NCBI GenBank assembly: GCA_900772845.1
Contig: CAAGSD010000061.1
Span: forward strand, 7,007-71,006
Source: Lachnospiraceae bacterium
Lineage (GTDB): Bacteria > Bacillota > Clostridia > Lachnospirales > Lachnospiraceae
Reading direction: 5' to 3'
DNA length: 64,000 bases
Both the position numbers and the translations under genes were made by a program. This document shows positions 33,464 through 43,000 of the stretch, one piece after another. Under the pieces are notes generated by a model. The model was given only the letters and a program-made list of their open reading frames with translations. It did no database searches and was not told the DNA's origin. Position 1 is the stretch's first letter. Each line of letters begins with the position of its first letter.

Positions 33464-33838
33464 ATGTTACAGAAGATTTCAACAGACAAAGCACCCGCAG
33501 CTATCGGACCTTACTCCCAGGGTATCGTACTGGGCAATATCTTTTTCGCATCCGGTCAGATTCCGATTGATCCCGCTACCGGAGAAATCCACGGCACCAC
33601 GATTGAAGAGCAGGCTGAGCAGGTAATGAAGAACATCGGCGAGTTGTTAAAGGCAGCAGGCACCGACTACACCAGAGTAGCAAAGACCTCCTGTTTCCTG
33701 GCGGACATGGGTGATTTCGCAGCTTTCAATCAGGTCTATGCGAAATATTTTACCGAGAATCCTGCCAGAAGCTGCGTAGCGGTCAAGACTCTTCCCAAGA
33801 ACGTACTGTGTGAAGTGGAAGTTATTGCGGAAGTATAA
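33464..33838 (+). CDS. ridA: RidA-family enamine/imine deaminase
   Basis: Hydrolyses reactive enamine/imine intermediates released by PLP enzymes such as threonine dehydratase. KAPAAIGPYSQGIVLGNIFFASGQ is the family opening, and ARSCVAVKTLPKNVLCEVEVIA the end, with the conserved Arg that binds the carboxylate. 124 residues, standard. AGGAGA lies 8 bases before the ATG. Forms a trimer in the cytoplasm in studied homologues. Confidence 0.95.
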   Translation: MLQKISTDKAPAAIGPYSQGIVLGNIFFASGQIPIDPATGEIHGTTIEEQAEQVMKNIGELLKAAGTDYTRVAKTSCFLADMGDFAAFNQVYAKYFTENPARSCVAVKTLPKNVLCEVEVIAEV

Positions 33839-33852
33839 AGTGTAAGTAACCA

Positions 33853-33917
33853 CCATGAGCAAATAGTATGATGTCGGGGTCAAAAGCCCCACAGAGGCAG
33901 TTCTGCAAATGGGGTGC
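33853..33917. repeat. ATGAGCAAA element, variant copy
   Basis: CATGAGCAAATAG opens, a GGGGTCAAAAGCCCC hairpin (33877-33891) fills the middle, and CTGCAAATGGGG closes. The borders match the elements at 11821 and 16083; the GATGTCGGGG stretch also matches the terminator at 27349. Confidence 0.5.
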
Positions 33918-33945
33918 TAGGAAGGTTATAAAGAAGAACAGGACG

Positions 33946-33975
33946 GAAGATCGTCGCTTACAGGCGGCGATCTTC
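33946..33975 (+). terminator. Hairpin before the kinase gene, terminator or attenuator
   Basis: GAAGATCGTCGC / GCGGCGATCTTC with one G-U pair and a six-base loop, followed by TTATG. It lies 24 bases before the next start codon. Confidence 0.65.
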
Positions 33976-33998
33976 TTATGTAGAGACAGGAGAAACTT

Positions 33999-34505
33999 AT
34001 GAAAAATAATATTACTCTGATCGGCATGCCGGGTTCGGGAAAAAGTACGGTAGGCGTGGTTCTGGCAAAGCGCCTGGGCAGACGTTTTGTGGATTCGGAT
34101 CTGGTGATCCAGGAAAGACACGGCAAATTATTACATGAACTCATCACGGAACACGGCGTGGAAGGCTTCTGGCAGATCGAGAGCAACGTAAATGCCTCTC
34201 TGAATCTGGAAAACAGCATCATTGCCACCGGCGGAAGCGCCTGCTACGAGCCGGAGGGCATGCAGCATCTGCGGGATATCAGCACCGTGGTATATCTGAA
34301 GCTTCCTTATGAGGAAGTGGAACAGCGGCTGGGAGATCTGAATGCCAGAGGTGTGACCCTGCAGCCCGGTCAGACCCTGCGGGATCTGTATGATGAGAGA
34401 ACCCCCTTGTATGAAAAATATGCGGATCTGATCATAGACTGTAGCGGAAAAATGTTGCGGGATGTGGTGGCAGAGATCGCTGAGAGATATAAAAAACAAC
34501 CCTGA
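33999..34505 (+). CDS. Shikimate-kinase-family P-loop kinase
   Basis: A 168-residue member of the shikimate kinase family: GMPGSGKSTVGVVLAKRLGR is the P-loop and RRFVDSDLVIQE the DxD that holds magnesium and shikimate. Two substrate positions differ from the enzyme: where shikimate kinases have GExxFRxxE this protein has VEGFWQIE, losing the Arg, and where they have GGG it reads ATGGSACY. The lid Arg in DERTPLYEKYAD is kept. It may be an aroK homologue with altered specificity. No other aro gene is nearby. Confidence 0.75.
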   Translation: MKNNITLIGMPGSGKSTVGVVLAKRLGRRFVDSDLVIQERHGKLLHELITEHGVEGFWQIESNVNASLNLENSIIATGGSACYEPEGMQHLRDISTVVYLKLPYEEVEQRLGDLNARGVTLQPGQTLRDLYDERTPLYEKYADLIIDCSGKMLRDVVAEIAERYKKQP

Positions 34506-34580
34506 CAAGATTCTATAAACGTAAGGCAACAAGGGACGAAAAAATAAAGAACGAAAAATATAAGGAACAGAAAATATAAC

Positions 34581-35513
34581 ATGGAAAATACAAGAGCAAA
34601 AACTACGAGAAACAGCCTGATCCTGTTGCTGACGGCTGCCATCTGGGGCATGGCGTTCGTCTCCCAGAGCAAGGGCATGGACTATATGCATCCGTTCACC
34701 TTTAACGGTGTCCGTTCCCTGATCGGTGCCGCCAGCATTCTGGTGTATATTCTGATCAGCCGGAAAATTGCGGGAGACAAAGCTGCGAAATTAGACTGGA
34801 AACTGAATGTGAAAGCAGGACTTTTGTGTGGCATTTTCCTGACGATCGCCAGTACATTGCAGCAGTTTGGTATTAAATACACCAGTGTCGGTAAGGCGGG
34901 ATTTATCACAACGCTATATATCATTTTTGTACCCATATTCGGTATCTTTTTAAGGAAAAAGGTGGCACCGGTGGTCTGGGCGGCAGCAGTCATGGCAGCC
35001 GTGGGCATGTATCTGCTCTGCATGACCGAGTCCCTGCGTCTTGGAGCCGGAGATATCATGGTGTTTTTATGCGCCATTGCATTTGCCATACAGATCATGA
35101 CCGTTGACCATTATGCAGCAAGAATTGACGGAGCCGTGGTATCCTGTATCCAGTTCACAGTCTGTGGAGTGGCCTGCTGCGTCGGAGCACTCATCTGGGG
35201 ACAGCCCACCTTCGGTCAGCTGCAGGAAGGCATGGGAGCCCTGTTATATGCCGGTGTTTTAAGCTGTGGTGTGGGTTATACCTTACAGATCGTAGGCCAG
35301 AAAGGACTGAATCCCACTGTGGCGGCACTGATCATGAGTCTGGAATCCGTCATTGCCACGATCTCCGGATGGATCGCCTATAAGATCGGATTTTTGACCA
35401 CCGACCAGACACTGACACCCAGACAGATCGCAGGCTGTGTCATCGTATTTGCAGCGGTGAGCCTGGTACAGCTTCCGCCGGAATGGTTCCGTTTTGGCAA
35501 AAAGAATGCATAA
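34581..35513 (+). CDS. EamA/DMT-family transporter
   Basis: Ten-helix drug/metabolite transporter superfamily protein with two EamA repeats. The first covers residues 11-140 (LLTAAIWGMAFVSQSKGMDY), the second about 155-300 (IMSLESVIATISGWIAYK). Family members export amino acids, nucleobases or other small metabolites; substrate unknown. AAGGAA lies about 12 bases upstream. The gene follows the kinase by 75 bases on the same strand. Confidence 0.88.
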   Translation: MENTRAKTTRNSLILLLTAAIWGMAFVSQSKGMDYMHPFTFNGVRSLIGAASILVYILISRKIAGDKAAKLDWKLNVKAGLLCGIFLTIASTLQQFGIKYTSVGKAGFITTLYIIFVPIFGIFLRKKVAPVVWAAAVMAAVGMYLLCMTESLRLGAGDIMVFLCAIAFAIQIMTVDHYAARIDGAVVSCIQFTVCGVACCVGALIWGQPTFGQLQEGMGALLYAGVLSCGVGYTLQIVGQKGLNPTVAALIMSLESVIATISGWIAYKIGFLTTDQTLTPRQIAGCVIVFAAVSLVQLPPEWFRFGKKNA

Positions 35514-35585
35514 ATAAAGAATGCATAATTTTATGAAAAAGTGCAGAGACTGTCCTTAACAGATAGTAAGGAGGAAATGCAGAGA

Positions 35586-35942
35586 ATGGATTATATCAAT
35601 GCTTTCTGGGTGGGCGGTCTGATCTGTGCTTTGGTGCAGATTTTGATGGAAAAAACAAAGATGATGCCGGGACGCATCATGGTCCTTCTGGTGGTCACCG
35701 GTGCGGTGATCAGTGCACTTGGCTGGTATGAACCTTTTCAGGATTATGCGGGAGCCGGTGCCAGTGTACCGTTATTGGGATTTGGAAATGTATTAATGAA
35801 GGGCGTGAAAGAAGCGGTGCAGGAACAGGGATTCTTAGGACTGTTTGCCGGAGGCTTCAAGGCCGGTGCCGTGGGAACCTCCGCAGCGCTGATCTTCGGC
35901 TATCTGGCGAGCCTGCTCAGCAAGCCGAAGATGAAGGAGTAG
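35586..35942 (+). CDS. spoVAEB: Stage V sporulation protein AE, SpoVAEB type
   Basis: Small membrane subunit of the SpoVA dipicolinic-acid channel, 118 residues with three to four helices. YINAFWVGGLICALVQIL, GWYEPFQDYAGAGASVPLLG and GGFKAGAVGTSAALIFGYLA match the family closely. AAGGAGG (35568-35574) lies 11 bases before the ATG at 35586 and only 2 before an in-frame ATG at 35577; I prefer 35586 because it aligns with homologues. Separated from spoVAD by five unrelated genes, whereas they are normally adjacent. Confidence 0.9.
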   Translation: MDYINAFWVGGLICALVQILMEKTKMMPGRIMVLLVVTGAVISALGWYEPFQDYAGAGASVPLLGFGNVLMKGVKEAVQEQGFLGLFAGGFKAGAVGTSAALIFGYLASLLSKPKMKE

Positions 35943-35944
35943 TG

Positions 35945-36439
35945 TCACAGTTCCTCATAAGCAATTCCCTTCAGATCCAGATATTTTTTCAGTGCCTTGT
36001 CCCAGGCGGTATCGGCACTTTTGTCCATGGTGAAGGTCTGGTAAGCACATCCGGTGGTGAGAACCGTTTTTTCCCCGTCGTAGCGGATGTTCAGTACCAG
36101 CGCCCGGATGACGTCAGGATCGACCTGTGATTTTGTAAGCATGGCAGCTGCCTTATCGGGCTGCATGTGAAGCACGAATTTAAAATACAAAGGAGTGTGT
36201 TTTCCCTTGATCAGGTCAAAGCACAGTCCTTTTATTTTGCTCCAGGACTGCAGATCCCAGGGGATACAGTCTGCACTCCGTTCCTCTGCGGGATAGAAGT
36301 CCTTATTGATATGCCCGTCAATGGTAACGGTGAGAGCCGTGCTGACGGTGGCTTCTTCCAACAGGAAAGGGTCGAAAGTATCCGCTACCAGCAGGTGGTT
36401 CATAAAATTTTTCATGGATGTAATCTGTAATGCGATCAT
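35945..36439 (-). CDS. DUF5721-family hypothetical protein
   Basis: A 164-residue soluble protein beginning MIALQITSMKNFMNHLL, which fits the DUF5721 family found in Clostridia. It has no signal peptide or membrane segment; function unknown. It converges with spoVAEB, leaving only 2 bases between the stop codons. Confidence 0.75.
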   Translation of the reverse strand: MIALQITSMKNFMNHLLVADTFDPFLLEEATVSTALTVTIDGHINKDFYPAEERSADCIPWDLQSWSKIKGLCFDLIKGKHTPLYFKFVLHMQPDKAAAMLTKSQVDPDVIRALVLNIRYDGEKTVLTTGCAYQTFTMDKSADTAWDKALKKYLDLKGIAYEEL

Positions 36440-36620
36440 GGGGACTCCTTATATGTTTGTGAGAAGAACTCTGTGAGGAGCTTCGGTCAAAACGGAACAA
36501 TCCTACCCTCTATTCGCATATTTTTATGCTCATATCGGGGCGGGTCATAATATGCTGACTATATAAAACAGTATAAACGAAGTCCGCCGAAAAGGGAATA
36601 TGAATATTTTGTGTAAAGGC
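36440..36620. other. Intergenic stretch without a gene
   Basis: AT-rich, with no ORF that I can support and no clear structure; the ribosome site of the minus-strand DUF5721 gene lies at its left end. Confidence 0.4.
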
Positions 36621-36649
36621 TTTACGAACGGAATGTTTCGTGTTATTAT
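36621..36649 (+). promoter_or_regulatory. Candidate degV promoter
   Basis: TTTACG (36621-36626), 17-base spacer, TATTAT (36644-36649). CGAA/TTCG arms lie inside the spacer. Confidence 0.45.
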
Positions 36650-36704
36650 AAGTAGTATTAAAAACTACATAGTATGGTTTTTGAAAAGATAAAAATAATT
36701 GTAA

Positions 36705-36758
36705 CTATTCAGTGCCCCATTCGCAGAATGACTCTTTCGTAGTCATGTTTTTGAATAG
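36705..36758 (-). repeat. TTTGCGAATGG-type element, reverse copy
   Basis: On the minus strand it reads ATGACTACGAAAGAGTCAT (hairpin) and then TCTGCGAATGG, enclosed by CTATTCA/TGAATAG inverted arms (36705-36711, 36752-36758). It lies in the degV leader. Confidence 0.5.
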
Positions 36759-36787
36759 CTGCAATCAATGATATGGAGATAGATGAT

Positions 36788-37624
36788 ATGAGTTTTAAAA
36801 TCGTAGTAGACAGCTGTTGTGAATTGCCGGAAGAATATTTGCAGGATCCCCGGTTCGAGATCGTACCCCTGGGACTGGAAGTGGGAGATTACCAGATCCA
36901 GGATGATGAGAACTTCAATCAGGCCGAATTTCTGAAAAAGGTGGCAGAGTGTCCGAAATGTCCCAAGTCGGCATGCCCTTCCCCGGAGCGTTTCAGGGAA
37001 GCATATCACACAGAAGCGGAGCATGTGTATGTGATCACATTATCTTCTCACCTCAGCGGAAGCTATAACAGTGCGGTGCTGGGAATGAATTTATATCGGG
37101 AAAAATACGGAAAGAAACAGATTCACATCATTGATTCCGAATCCGCCAGCTGCGGGGAGACCCAGATCGTGAAGAAACTGGTAGAATTGGAGGAACAGGG
37201 ACTTCCTTTTGAAGAGATCGTGAAGCAGATCGAAGAGTTCCGTAGTAATGTGCATACTTATTTTGTACTGGATAATCTGGAGACCCTGCGCAAGAACGGC
37301 AGACTGACCGGCGTGAAGGCACTGGTGGCATCTACTTTAAGCATCAAGCCGATCATGGCCGGAGAGAAAGGCAGCATCGTGCAGAGAGGACAGAGCATAG
37401 GCATGAAGAAAGCGCTTCGCAGAATGGCGGAGATCGTGCTGGAGGAAGTGGGCGAGACAAAAGACCGTGTCCTGATGATCACCCACTGCAATGCTCCCGA
37501 CCGTGCCGAGACCATGAAAAAGCTTCTTATGGAAAAGGCGGAATTTAAGGATTGCCTGATCATGGATACCCGTGGCGTCAGCAGTATGTATGCCAATGAC
37601 GGCGGCGTAATCGTGACTGTGTAA
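36788..37624 (+). CDS. DegV-family fatty-acid-binding protein
   Basis: DegV/FakB fold: binds a single fatty acid and, with a FakA kinase, presents it for phosphorylation. FKIVVDSCCELPEEYLQ and YVITLSSHLSGSYNSA carry the two conserved Ser/Gly loops, and LRKNGRLTG the central segment. 278 residues, normal. GGAG (36775-36778) lies 9 bases before the ATG at 36788; an in-frame ATG at 36773 lacks a ribosome site. No fakA gene is nearby. Confidence 0.9.
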   Translation: MSFKIVVDSCCELPEEYLQDPRFEIVPLGLEVGDYQIQDDENFNQAEFLKKVAECPKCPKSACPSPERFREAYHTEAEHVYVITLSSHLSGSYNSAVLGMNLYREKYGKKQIHIIDSESASCGETQIVKKLVELEEQGLPFEEIVKQIEEFRSNVHTYFVLDNLETLRKNGRLTGVKALVASTLSIKPIMAGEKGSIVQRGQSIGMKKALRRMAEIVLEEVGETKDRVLMITHCNAPDRAETMKKLLMEKAEFKDCLIMDTRGVSSMYANDGGVIVTV

Positions 37625-37634
37625 ATATAAGCTA

Positions 37635-37663
37635 TTGACTTTTTCCCACACAGGGTCTATACT
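37635..37663 (+). promoter_or_regulatory. Promoter of the rimP-ribF cluster
   Basis: TTGACT (37635-37640), 17-base spacer, TATACT (37658-37663). Very good match to the vegetative consensus. Confidence 0.75.
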
Positions 37664-37692
37664 GTGTATAGTTTAAAGATGATTACTAGATT

Positions 37693-37716
37693 AAGAGTGG
37701 ACGAGCGCCACTCTTT
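37693..37716 (+). terminator. Leader hairpin before rimP, possible attenuator
   Basis: AAGAGTGG / CCACTCTT with a seven-base loop, then T-rich TCTTGTTGTTG. It lies inside the leader of the translation-factor operon, a place where NusA or another factor could act on termination (inference). Confidence 0.55.
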
Positions 37717-37760
37717 CTTGTTGTTGTAACGACAGCTCATATCAGTAAAGGAGGGCATAC

Positions 37761-38225
37761 ATGTCCAAACGAGAGGACTACGAAAGCAGAACCGAAGAAC
37801 TGCTGACCCCTATCGCAGAAGCCAACCAGGTGGAGATCTACGATGTGGAGTATGTAAAGGAAGGCAGTGACTACTATCTGAGAGCCTATATCGATAAGCC
37901 GGAAGGCGTGAATATTCTGGATTGCGAGAATGTCAGCAGGGCGTTATCCGAGGCTCTGGACAAGGCGGATTTCATTCCGGATGCATACATTCTGGAAGTC
38001 AGCAGCCCGGGACTGGGCAGAACGCTGAAAAAGGATAAGCATTTACAGAAGAGCATCGGTGAAGAGGTAGAGATCAAGCTGTTTAAGCCCATCGATAAAT
38101 GCAAAGAATTTTCCGGTATTCTGGAGAACTTCGATGCGGATAACATTACGATCACGGAAGACGGCAGCCCGAGAACTTTTGCCAGAGCAGATATTGCACT
38201 GATCCGCCTGGCGTTAGACTTCTAA
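37761..38225 (+). CDS. rimP: Ribosome maturation factor RimP
   Basis: Needed for maturation of the 30S subunit. YDVEYVKEGSDYYLRAYIDKPEGV and EVSSPGLGRTLKKDKH are the conserved N-terminal blocks, and the C-terminal Sm-like domain ends ADIALIRLALDF. 154 residues, normal. AAAGGAGG precedes the ATG. First gene of the nusA-infB cluster. Confidence 0.97.
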   Translation: MSKREDYESRTEELLTPIAEANQVEIYDVEYVKEGSDYYLRAYIDKPEGVNILDCENVSRALSEALDKADFIPDAYILEVSSPGLGRTLKKDKHLQKSIGEEVEIKLFKPIDKCKEFSGILENFDADNITITEDGSPRTFARADIALIRLALDF

Positions 38226-38292
38226 ATAAGATCATTAGAATTAAGAAGAAACCATACATTAAGAAAAGGCGAAAGCCGGAATGGAGGAAATG

Positions 38293-39417
38293 ATGAATAA
38301 GGAATTAATGGAGGCACTGGACGTTCTGGAGAAGGAGAAGGAGATCAGCAAGGAAACCTTGTTTGAAGCCATTGAGAACTCCCTGATGACAGCCTGCAAG
38401 AACCATTTTGGAAAGGCTGACAATGTCCATGTGGAGATCAATAGAGAGACCTGCGATTTCCTGGTATATGCCGAGAAGGAAGTTGTTCCCACAAAGGATG
38501 ATGTAGAGGATGACTGCCTGCAGATCGCTCTGGAGGATGCACAGGAGATCTCCAAGAAAGCACAGGTAGGCGACATGATCCATGTAGAGATCAAATCCAA
38601 GGAGTTCGGACGTATCGCTACCCAGAACGCAAAGAACGTGATCTTACAGAAGATCCGTGAGGAAGAGAGAAGCGTGATCTACAACCAGTATTACGAGAAG
38701 GAAAAGGATGTCGTGACCGGTGTAGTACAGCGTTATGTAGGTAAAAACATCAGCATCAATCTGGGTAAAGCAGATGCCATGCTGACTGAGAACGAGCAGG
38801 TAAAGGGCGAAGTATTCAAACCCACCGAGCGTATCAAGGTTTACATTGTGGAAGTAAAGAACACACCGAAGGGACCCCGCATCAATGTCAGCCGTACCCA
38901 TCCGGAACTGGTAAAGAGACTGTTCGAATCCGAAGTTACCGAGATCAAAGACGGTACTGTAGAGATCAAGAGCATTGCCAGAGAGGCAGGAAGCCGTACC
39001 AAGATCGCTGTATGGAGCAATAACCCCAATGTAGATGCAGTCGGCGCCTGCGTAGGTATGAACGGTGCCCGTGTCAATGCTATCGTAGAAGAGCTGCGCG
39101 GTGAGAAGATCGATATCGTGAACTGGGATGAGAACCCCGGTAACCTGATCCAGAATGCACTTTCTCCTGCCAAGATCGTAGCAGTATTTGCAGATCCCGA
39201 TGAGAAGACCGCAAAGGTAGTCGTACCCGATTATCAGCTGTCTCTGGCTATCGGTAAGGAAGGTCAGAACGCAAGACTGGCAGCAAGACTGACCGGTTAC
39301 AAGATCGACATCAAGTCCGAGACCCAGGCCAAGGATGCTCCCGGCTTCCGCTATGAGGACTATGTGGATGATTATGAAGATGATACCGTAGACGATTTTG
39401 ATGGAGAGCAGGAATAA
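38293..39417 (+). CDS. nusA: Transcription termination/antitermination factor NusA
   Basis: Binds RNA polymerase and nascent RNA to modulate pausing, termination and antitermination. N-terminal polymerase-binding domain, S1 domain (about residues 135-200, with VVTGVVQRYVGKNISINLGK), then two KH domains (VGACVGMNGARVNAIVEELR and SLAIGKEGQNARLAARLTGY). A short acidic tail (DYEDDTVDDFDGEQE) replaces the acidic repeats of proteobacterial NusA. GGAGG (38283-38287) fixes the ATG at 38293; two in-frame ATGs upstream overlap the ribosome site. Confidence 0.97.
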   Translation: MNKELMEALDVLEKEKEISKETLFEAIENSLMTACKNHFGKADNVHVEINRETCDFLVYAEKEVVPTKDDVEDDCLQIALEDAQEISKKAQVGDMIHVEIKSKEFGRIATQNAKNVILQKIREEERSVIYNQYYEKEKDVVTGVVQRYVGKNISINLGKADAMLTENEQVKGEVFKPTERIKVYIVEVKNTPKGPRINVSRTHPELVKRLFESEVTEIKDGTVEIKSIAREAGSRTKIAVWSNNPNVDAVGACVGMNGARVNAIVEELRGEKIDIVNWDENPGNLIQNALSPAKIVAVFADPDEKTAKVVVPDYQLSLAIGKEGQNARLAARLTGYKIDIKSETQAKDAPGFRYEDYVDDYEDDTVDDFDGEQE

Positions 39418-39420
39418 TCA

Positions 39421-39693
39421 ATGGCAAAAAAGATTCCACTGAGGCAGTGCGTAGGCTGCGGAGAAATGAAAGGCAAAAAGGAAATGCTGCGGGTCCTGAA
39501 GACTCCGGAAGGAGAGATCTGTTTAGACACAACGGGCAAAAAGAACGGACGCGGCGCATATATATGCAGACAGAAGGAATGCCTGCAAAAGGCCCGGAAG
39601 AACAAAGGGTTAGAGCGTTCTTTCAAGATGAGTATTTCTCCGGAAAGTTATGATATGCTGGAAAAGGAGTTTGATCAGCTTGAAACAGAATAA
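39421..39693 (+). CDS. ylxR: YlxR family nucleic-acid-binding protein (DUF448)
   Basis: RQCVGCGEMKGKKEMLRVLK and GRGAYICRQKECLQKA are the family signatures. The protein is small, basic and binds RNA; recent work in Bacillus and Clostridia links it to RNase P activity and to global expression. 90 residues. It begins 3 bases after the nusA stop. Confidence 0.95.
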   Translation: MAKKIPLRQCVGCGEMKGKKEMLRVLKTPEGEICLDTTGKKNGRGAYICRQKECLQKARKNKGLERSFKMSISPESYDMLEKEFDQLETE

Positions 39694-39997
39694 GATTTAT
39701 TCCCTTTTGGGACTTGCGATGAGGGGGCGTAACCTGGTAAGCGGTGAATTCCAGACGGAAGACGCTGTGAAAAAAGGTTCTGCCATGTTGGTGATCGTTG
39801 CAGAAGATGCATCGGCCAATACGAAAAAGTTGTTTCACGACAAATGTTCCTATTATGAAGTCCCGGTATATGAATATGGCACAAAGGAAGAACTCGGCTG
39901 GGCCATCGGCCGGAACTTAAGATCTTCGGTAGGTGTGTGTGATGCGGGACTGGCAGATGCACTCATCAAGCAATTGGAAGCGAATTTGCCCGGTTAG
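39680..39997 (+). CDS. ylxQ: YlxQ, L7Ae-like ribosomal protein
   Basis: L7Ae/L30e-fold RNA-binding protein expected to bind kink-turn RNA. NKIYSLLGLAMRGRNLVSGE and MLVIVAEDASANTKKLF are diagnostic. The start is the TTG at 39680, with GGAG 10 bases upstream, inside the end of ylxR; the 14-base overlap implies coupling. An in-frame ATG at 39650 would run further into ylxR and adds no conserved residues. Confidence 0.92.
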   Translation: MKQNKIYSLLGLAMRGRNLVSGEFQTEDAVKKGSAMLVIVAEDASANTKKLFHDKCSYYEVPVYEYGTKEELGWAIGRNLRSSVGVCDAGLADALIKQLEANLPG

Positions 39998-40014
39998 GCA
40001 GAATGGAGGAAAGC

Positions 40015-43000
40015 ATGGCGAAAATCAAAGTACATGAACTCGCAAAAGAATTAGAACTACAGAGTAAGGATATATTAAGTTTTTTACAGGGAAAAGGAAT
40101 TGAGGCCAAGGCAGCACAGAGCTCTCTGGAGGAGGATGCGGCAGCCCTGGTACGTAACAGCCTGGGAAAGAAAAAAGCAGCACCCGCAGCAGAAAAAGAA
40201 GCTCCCGTAAAGAACGAAAATGCAAAGCCCGCTGAGGAAAAAGCACAGGCTCCCGCAGGAGAAGCAAAGGCTCAGGAAGCAAAGGCTTCTGAGGAGAGCA
40301 GATCCACAGAGGAAACGAAAAAGAAGAAAAAGATCATTTTCGTAAGTAACCCGCAGAACTCCAAGATGCCCGGACAGCGTCAGGGTGGTCAGAACGGACA
40401 GGGACAGAGAAATGCAGGCGGACAGCGCCCGAACCAGGGACAGAATAACAGATACCAGAACAACGGTTATCAGAACAATTCTTACAATAACCGTGTGCAG
40501 GCACAGGCTCCCGTACGTCCCATCAAGCCGCTGACCCCGCCTTCTCCCACTCCCAGTGTGGCAATGGTACCCGGCAATCGTGGACAGCAGCCTGCGAAAA
40601 AGCCCCAGGCACAGGCACCTGCAAAGGAGCAGGCAGCACAGAATACAGCAGCGGCTCAGGCACAGGCACCTCAGGCAGCACAGAATACAGCACAGACCAG
40701 ACCGGCAGACAGACCTCAGAACGGGAACCGTGACAACCGCGATAACCGTCAGGGTGGTTACGGTCAGAATAATCGTGACAACCGTGGACAGAACGATCGT
40801 GGTCAGGGCGGTTACAACCGTGACAACAGAGACGGCAATCGTGACAATCGCCAGGGCGGCTACGGACAGGGCAGCCGTCAGGGTGGTCAGAACGGTAACA
40901 GAGGAGGTATGGGCAATGGCAGACCTCAGGGAGGCGGATTTAACAGACAGGGTCGTCCGGGCATGGAAGGCGGCCAGGGTGATCGCAGGAATAACGGCAA
41001 CGGTGAGCGCAGTTACGGCAATAATGGCCGCGACCAAAGAGGCAATGGCGGATCGGGTAATCGATTCGGAGATAACAGACAGAATAAGGGCTTTGCTCCG
41101 GAACCTGCAGGCAAAGATATTGAGAAGAAGCGCGAAGATGAAAAGAGACGTTTCAGCCAGGAGAAGGACAACAAACGTTCCAAGAAAGACCATATCTACG
41201 AGGATGAGGATGCACTGAAGAACAAGCCCGGACGTTTCATCAAGCCGGAAAAGAAGAAGGAAGAGGTACAGGAAGAGCAGATCAAGGTGATCGTGCTGCC
41301 TGAATCCATCACCATCAAAGAGCTGGCAGAGAAGATGAAGCTACAGCCCGCAGCCATCATCAAGAAGCTTTTCCTGGAAGGTAAGATCGTAACCGTGAAC
41401 CAGGAGATCACCTATGAAGATGCAGAGAACATTGCCATGGAATATGACATTCTCTGTGAAAAAGAGGTCAAGGTAGATGTCATCGAAGAACTGTTGAAGG
41501 AAGACGAAGAGGACGAGGCAGATCTGGTGGAGAGACCTCCCGTAATCTGTGTAATGGGTCACGTTGACCATGGTAAGACCTCCCTGTTAGACGCTATCCG
41601 TAAGACCAACGTAACCGATCGTGAGGCAGGTGGTATCACCCAGCACATCGGTGCTTATACTGTAAATGTGGGAGACCGTAAGATCACTTTCCTGGATACT
41701 CCCGGACATGAAGCGTTTACCGCTATGCGTATGCGTGGTGCCAATGCTACCGATATCGCTATCCTGGTAGTAGCAGCGGATGACGGTGTAATGCCTCAGA
41801 CCGTAGAGGCTATCAACCATGCAAAAGCAGCAGGCGTTGAGATCATCGTGGCTGTGAACAAGATCGATAAGCCCTCAGCTAACATTGACCGTGTAAAACA
41901 GGAGCTGGCAGAGTACGAGCTGATCCCCGAGGACTGGGGCGGAAGCACCGTATTTGCACCTGTATCCGCAAAGAGCGGAGAGGGTATCGACCAGCTGCTT
42001 GACATGATCCTGCTGACCGCAGATATCATGGAACTGAAAGCCAACCCAAAGAGAAAGGCAAGAGGTCTGGTCATCGAGGCAGAGCTGGATAAGGGACGTG
42101 GCCCCGTGGCTACCGTACTGGTACAGAAGGGTACCCTGCATGTGGGAGATTTTATTTCCGCAGGTGTGGCACACGGTAAGGTAAGAGCCATGATCGACGA
42201 TAAGGGACGCAGAGTAAAAGAAGCAGGACCGTCTACCCCTGTAGAGATCCTGGGCCTGTCCGACGTTCCCAGTGCCGGTGAAGTATTCCTGGCACATGAT
42301 AATGATAAGACAGCAAAATCCTATGCAGAGACCTATCTGGCACAGAACAAGGAAAAGATGCTGGAAGAGACCAAGGGAAGAATGTCCCTGGATGATCTGT
42401 TCAGCCAGATCCAGGAAGGTAATCTGAAGGAACTGAATCTGATCGTCAAAGCAGACGTACAGGGTAGTGTCGAGGCTGTAAAACAGTCACTGATGAAGCT
42501 GTCCAATGAAGAAGTAGTTGTAAAATGTATCCACGGCGGCGTAGGTGCCATCAATGAGTCCGACGTATCCCTGGCAAGTGCGTCCAATGCGATCATCATC
42601 GGATTCAACGTCCGTCCCGATGCGACTGCCAAGGCAACCGCAGAGAGAGAGGGCGTGGATGTACGTCTGTACAAGGTCATCTACCAGGCCATCGAAGATA
42701 TCGAAGCTGCCATGAAGGGTATGCTGGATCCTGTCTATGAGGAGAAGGTGATCGGTCATGCAGAGGTTCGTCAGATCTTCAAGGCATCCGCTATCGGTAA
42801 CATCGCAGGTTCTTATGTTCTGGACGGTGTGTTCCAGAGAGGCTGCAAGGTTCGTATCACCCGTGAGGGCGAGCAGATCTTTGAGGGCAATCTGGCTTCC
42901 CTGAAGAGATTCAAGGATGATGTGAAGGAAGTTAAGGCAGGATATGAGTGTGGTCTCGTATTCGAAGGCTTTGACAAGATGCAGGAGCTGGATATCGTAG

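Noticed and set aside
40084..41193. 369-codon minus-strand ORF rich in Leu, Ser and Cys
   Set aside because: Antisense to the repetitive infB linker; repeats in the sense strand keep the opposite frame open.
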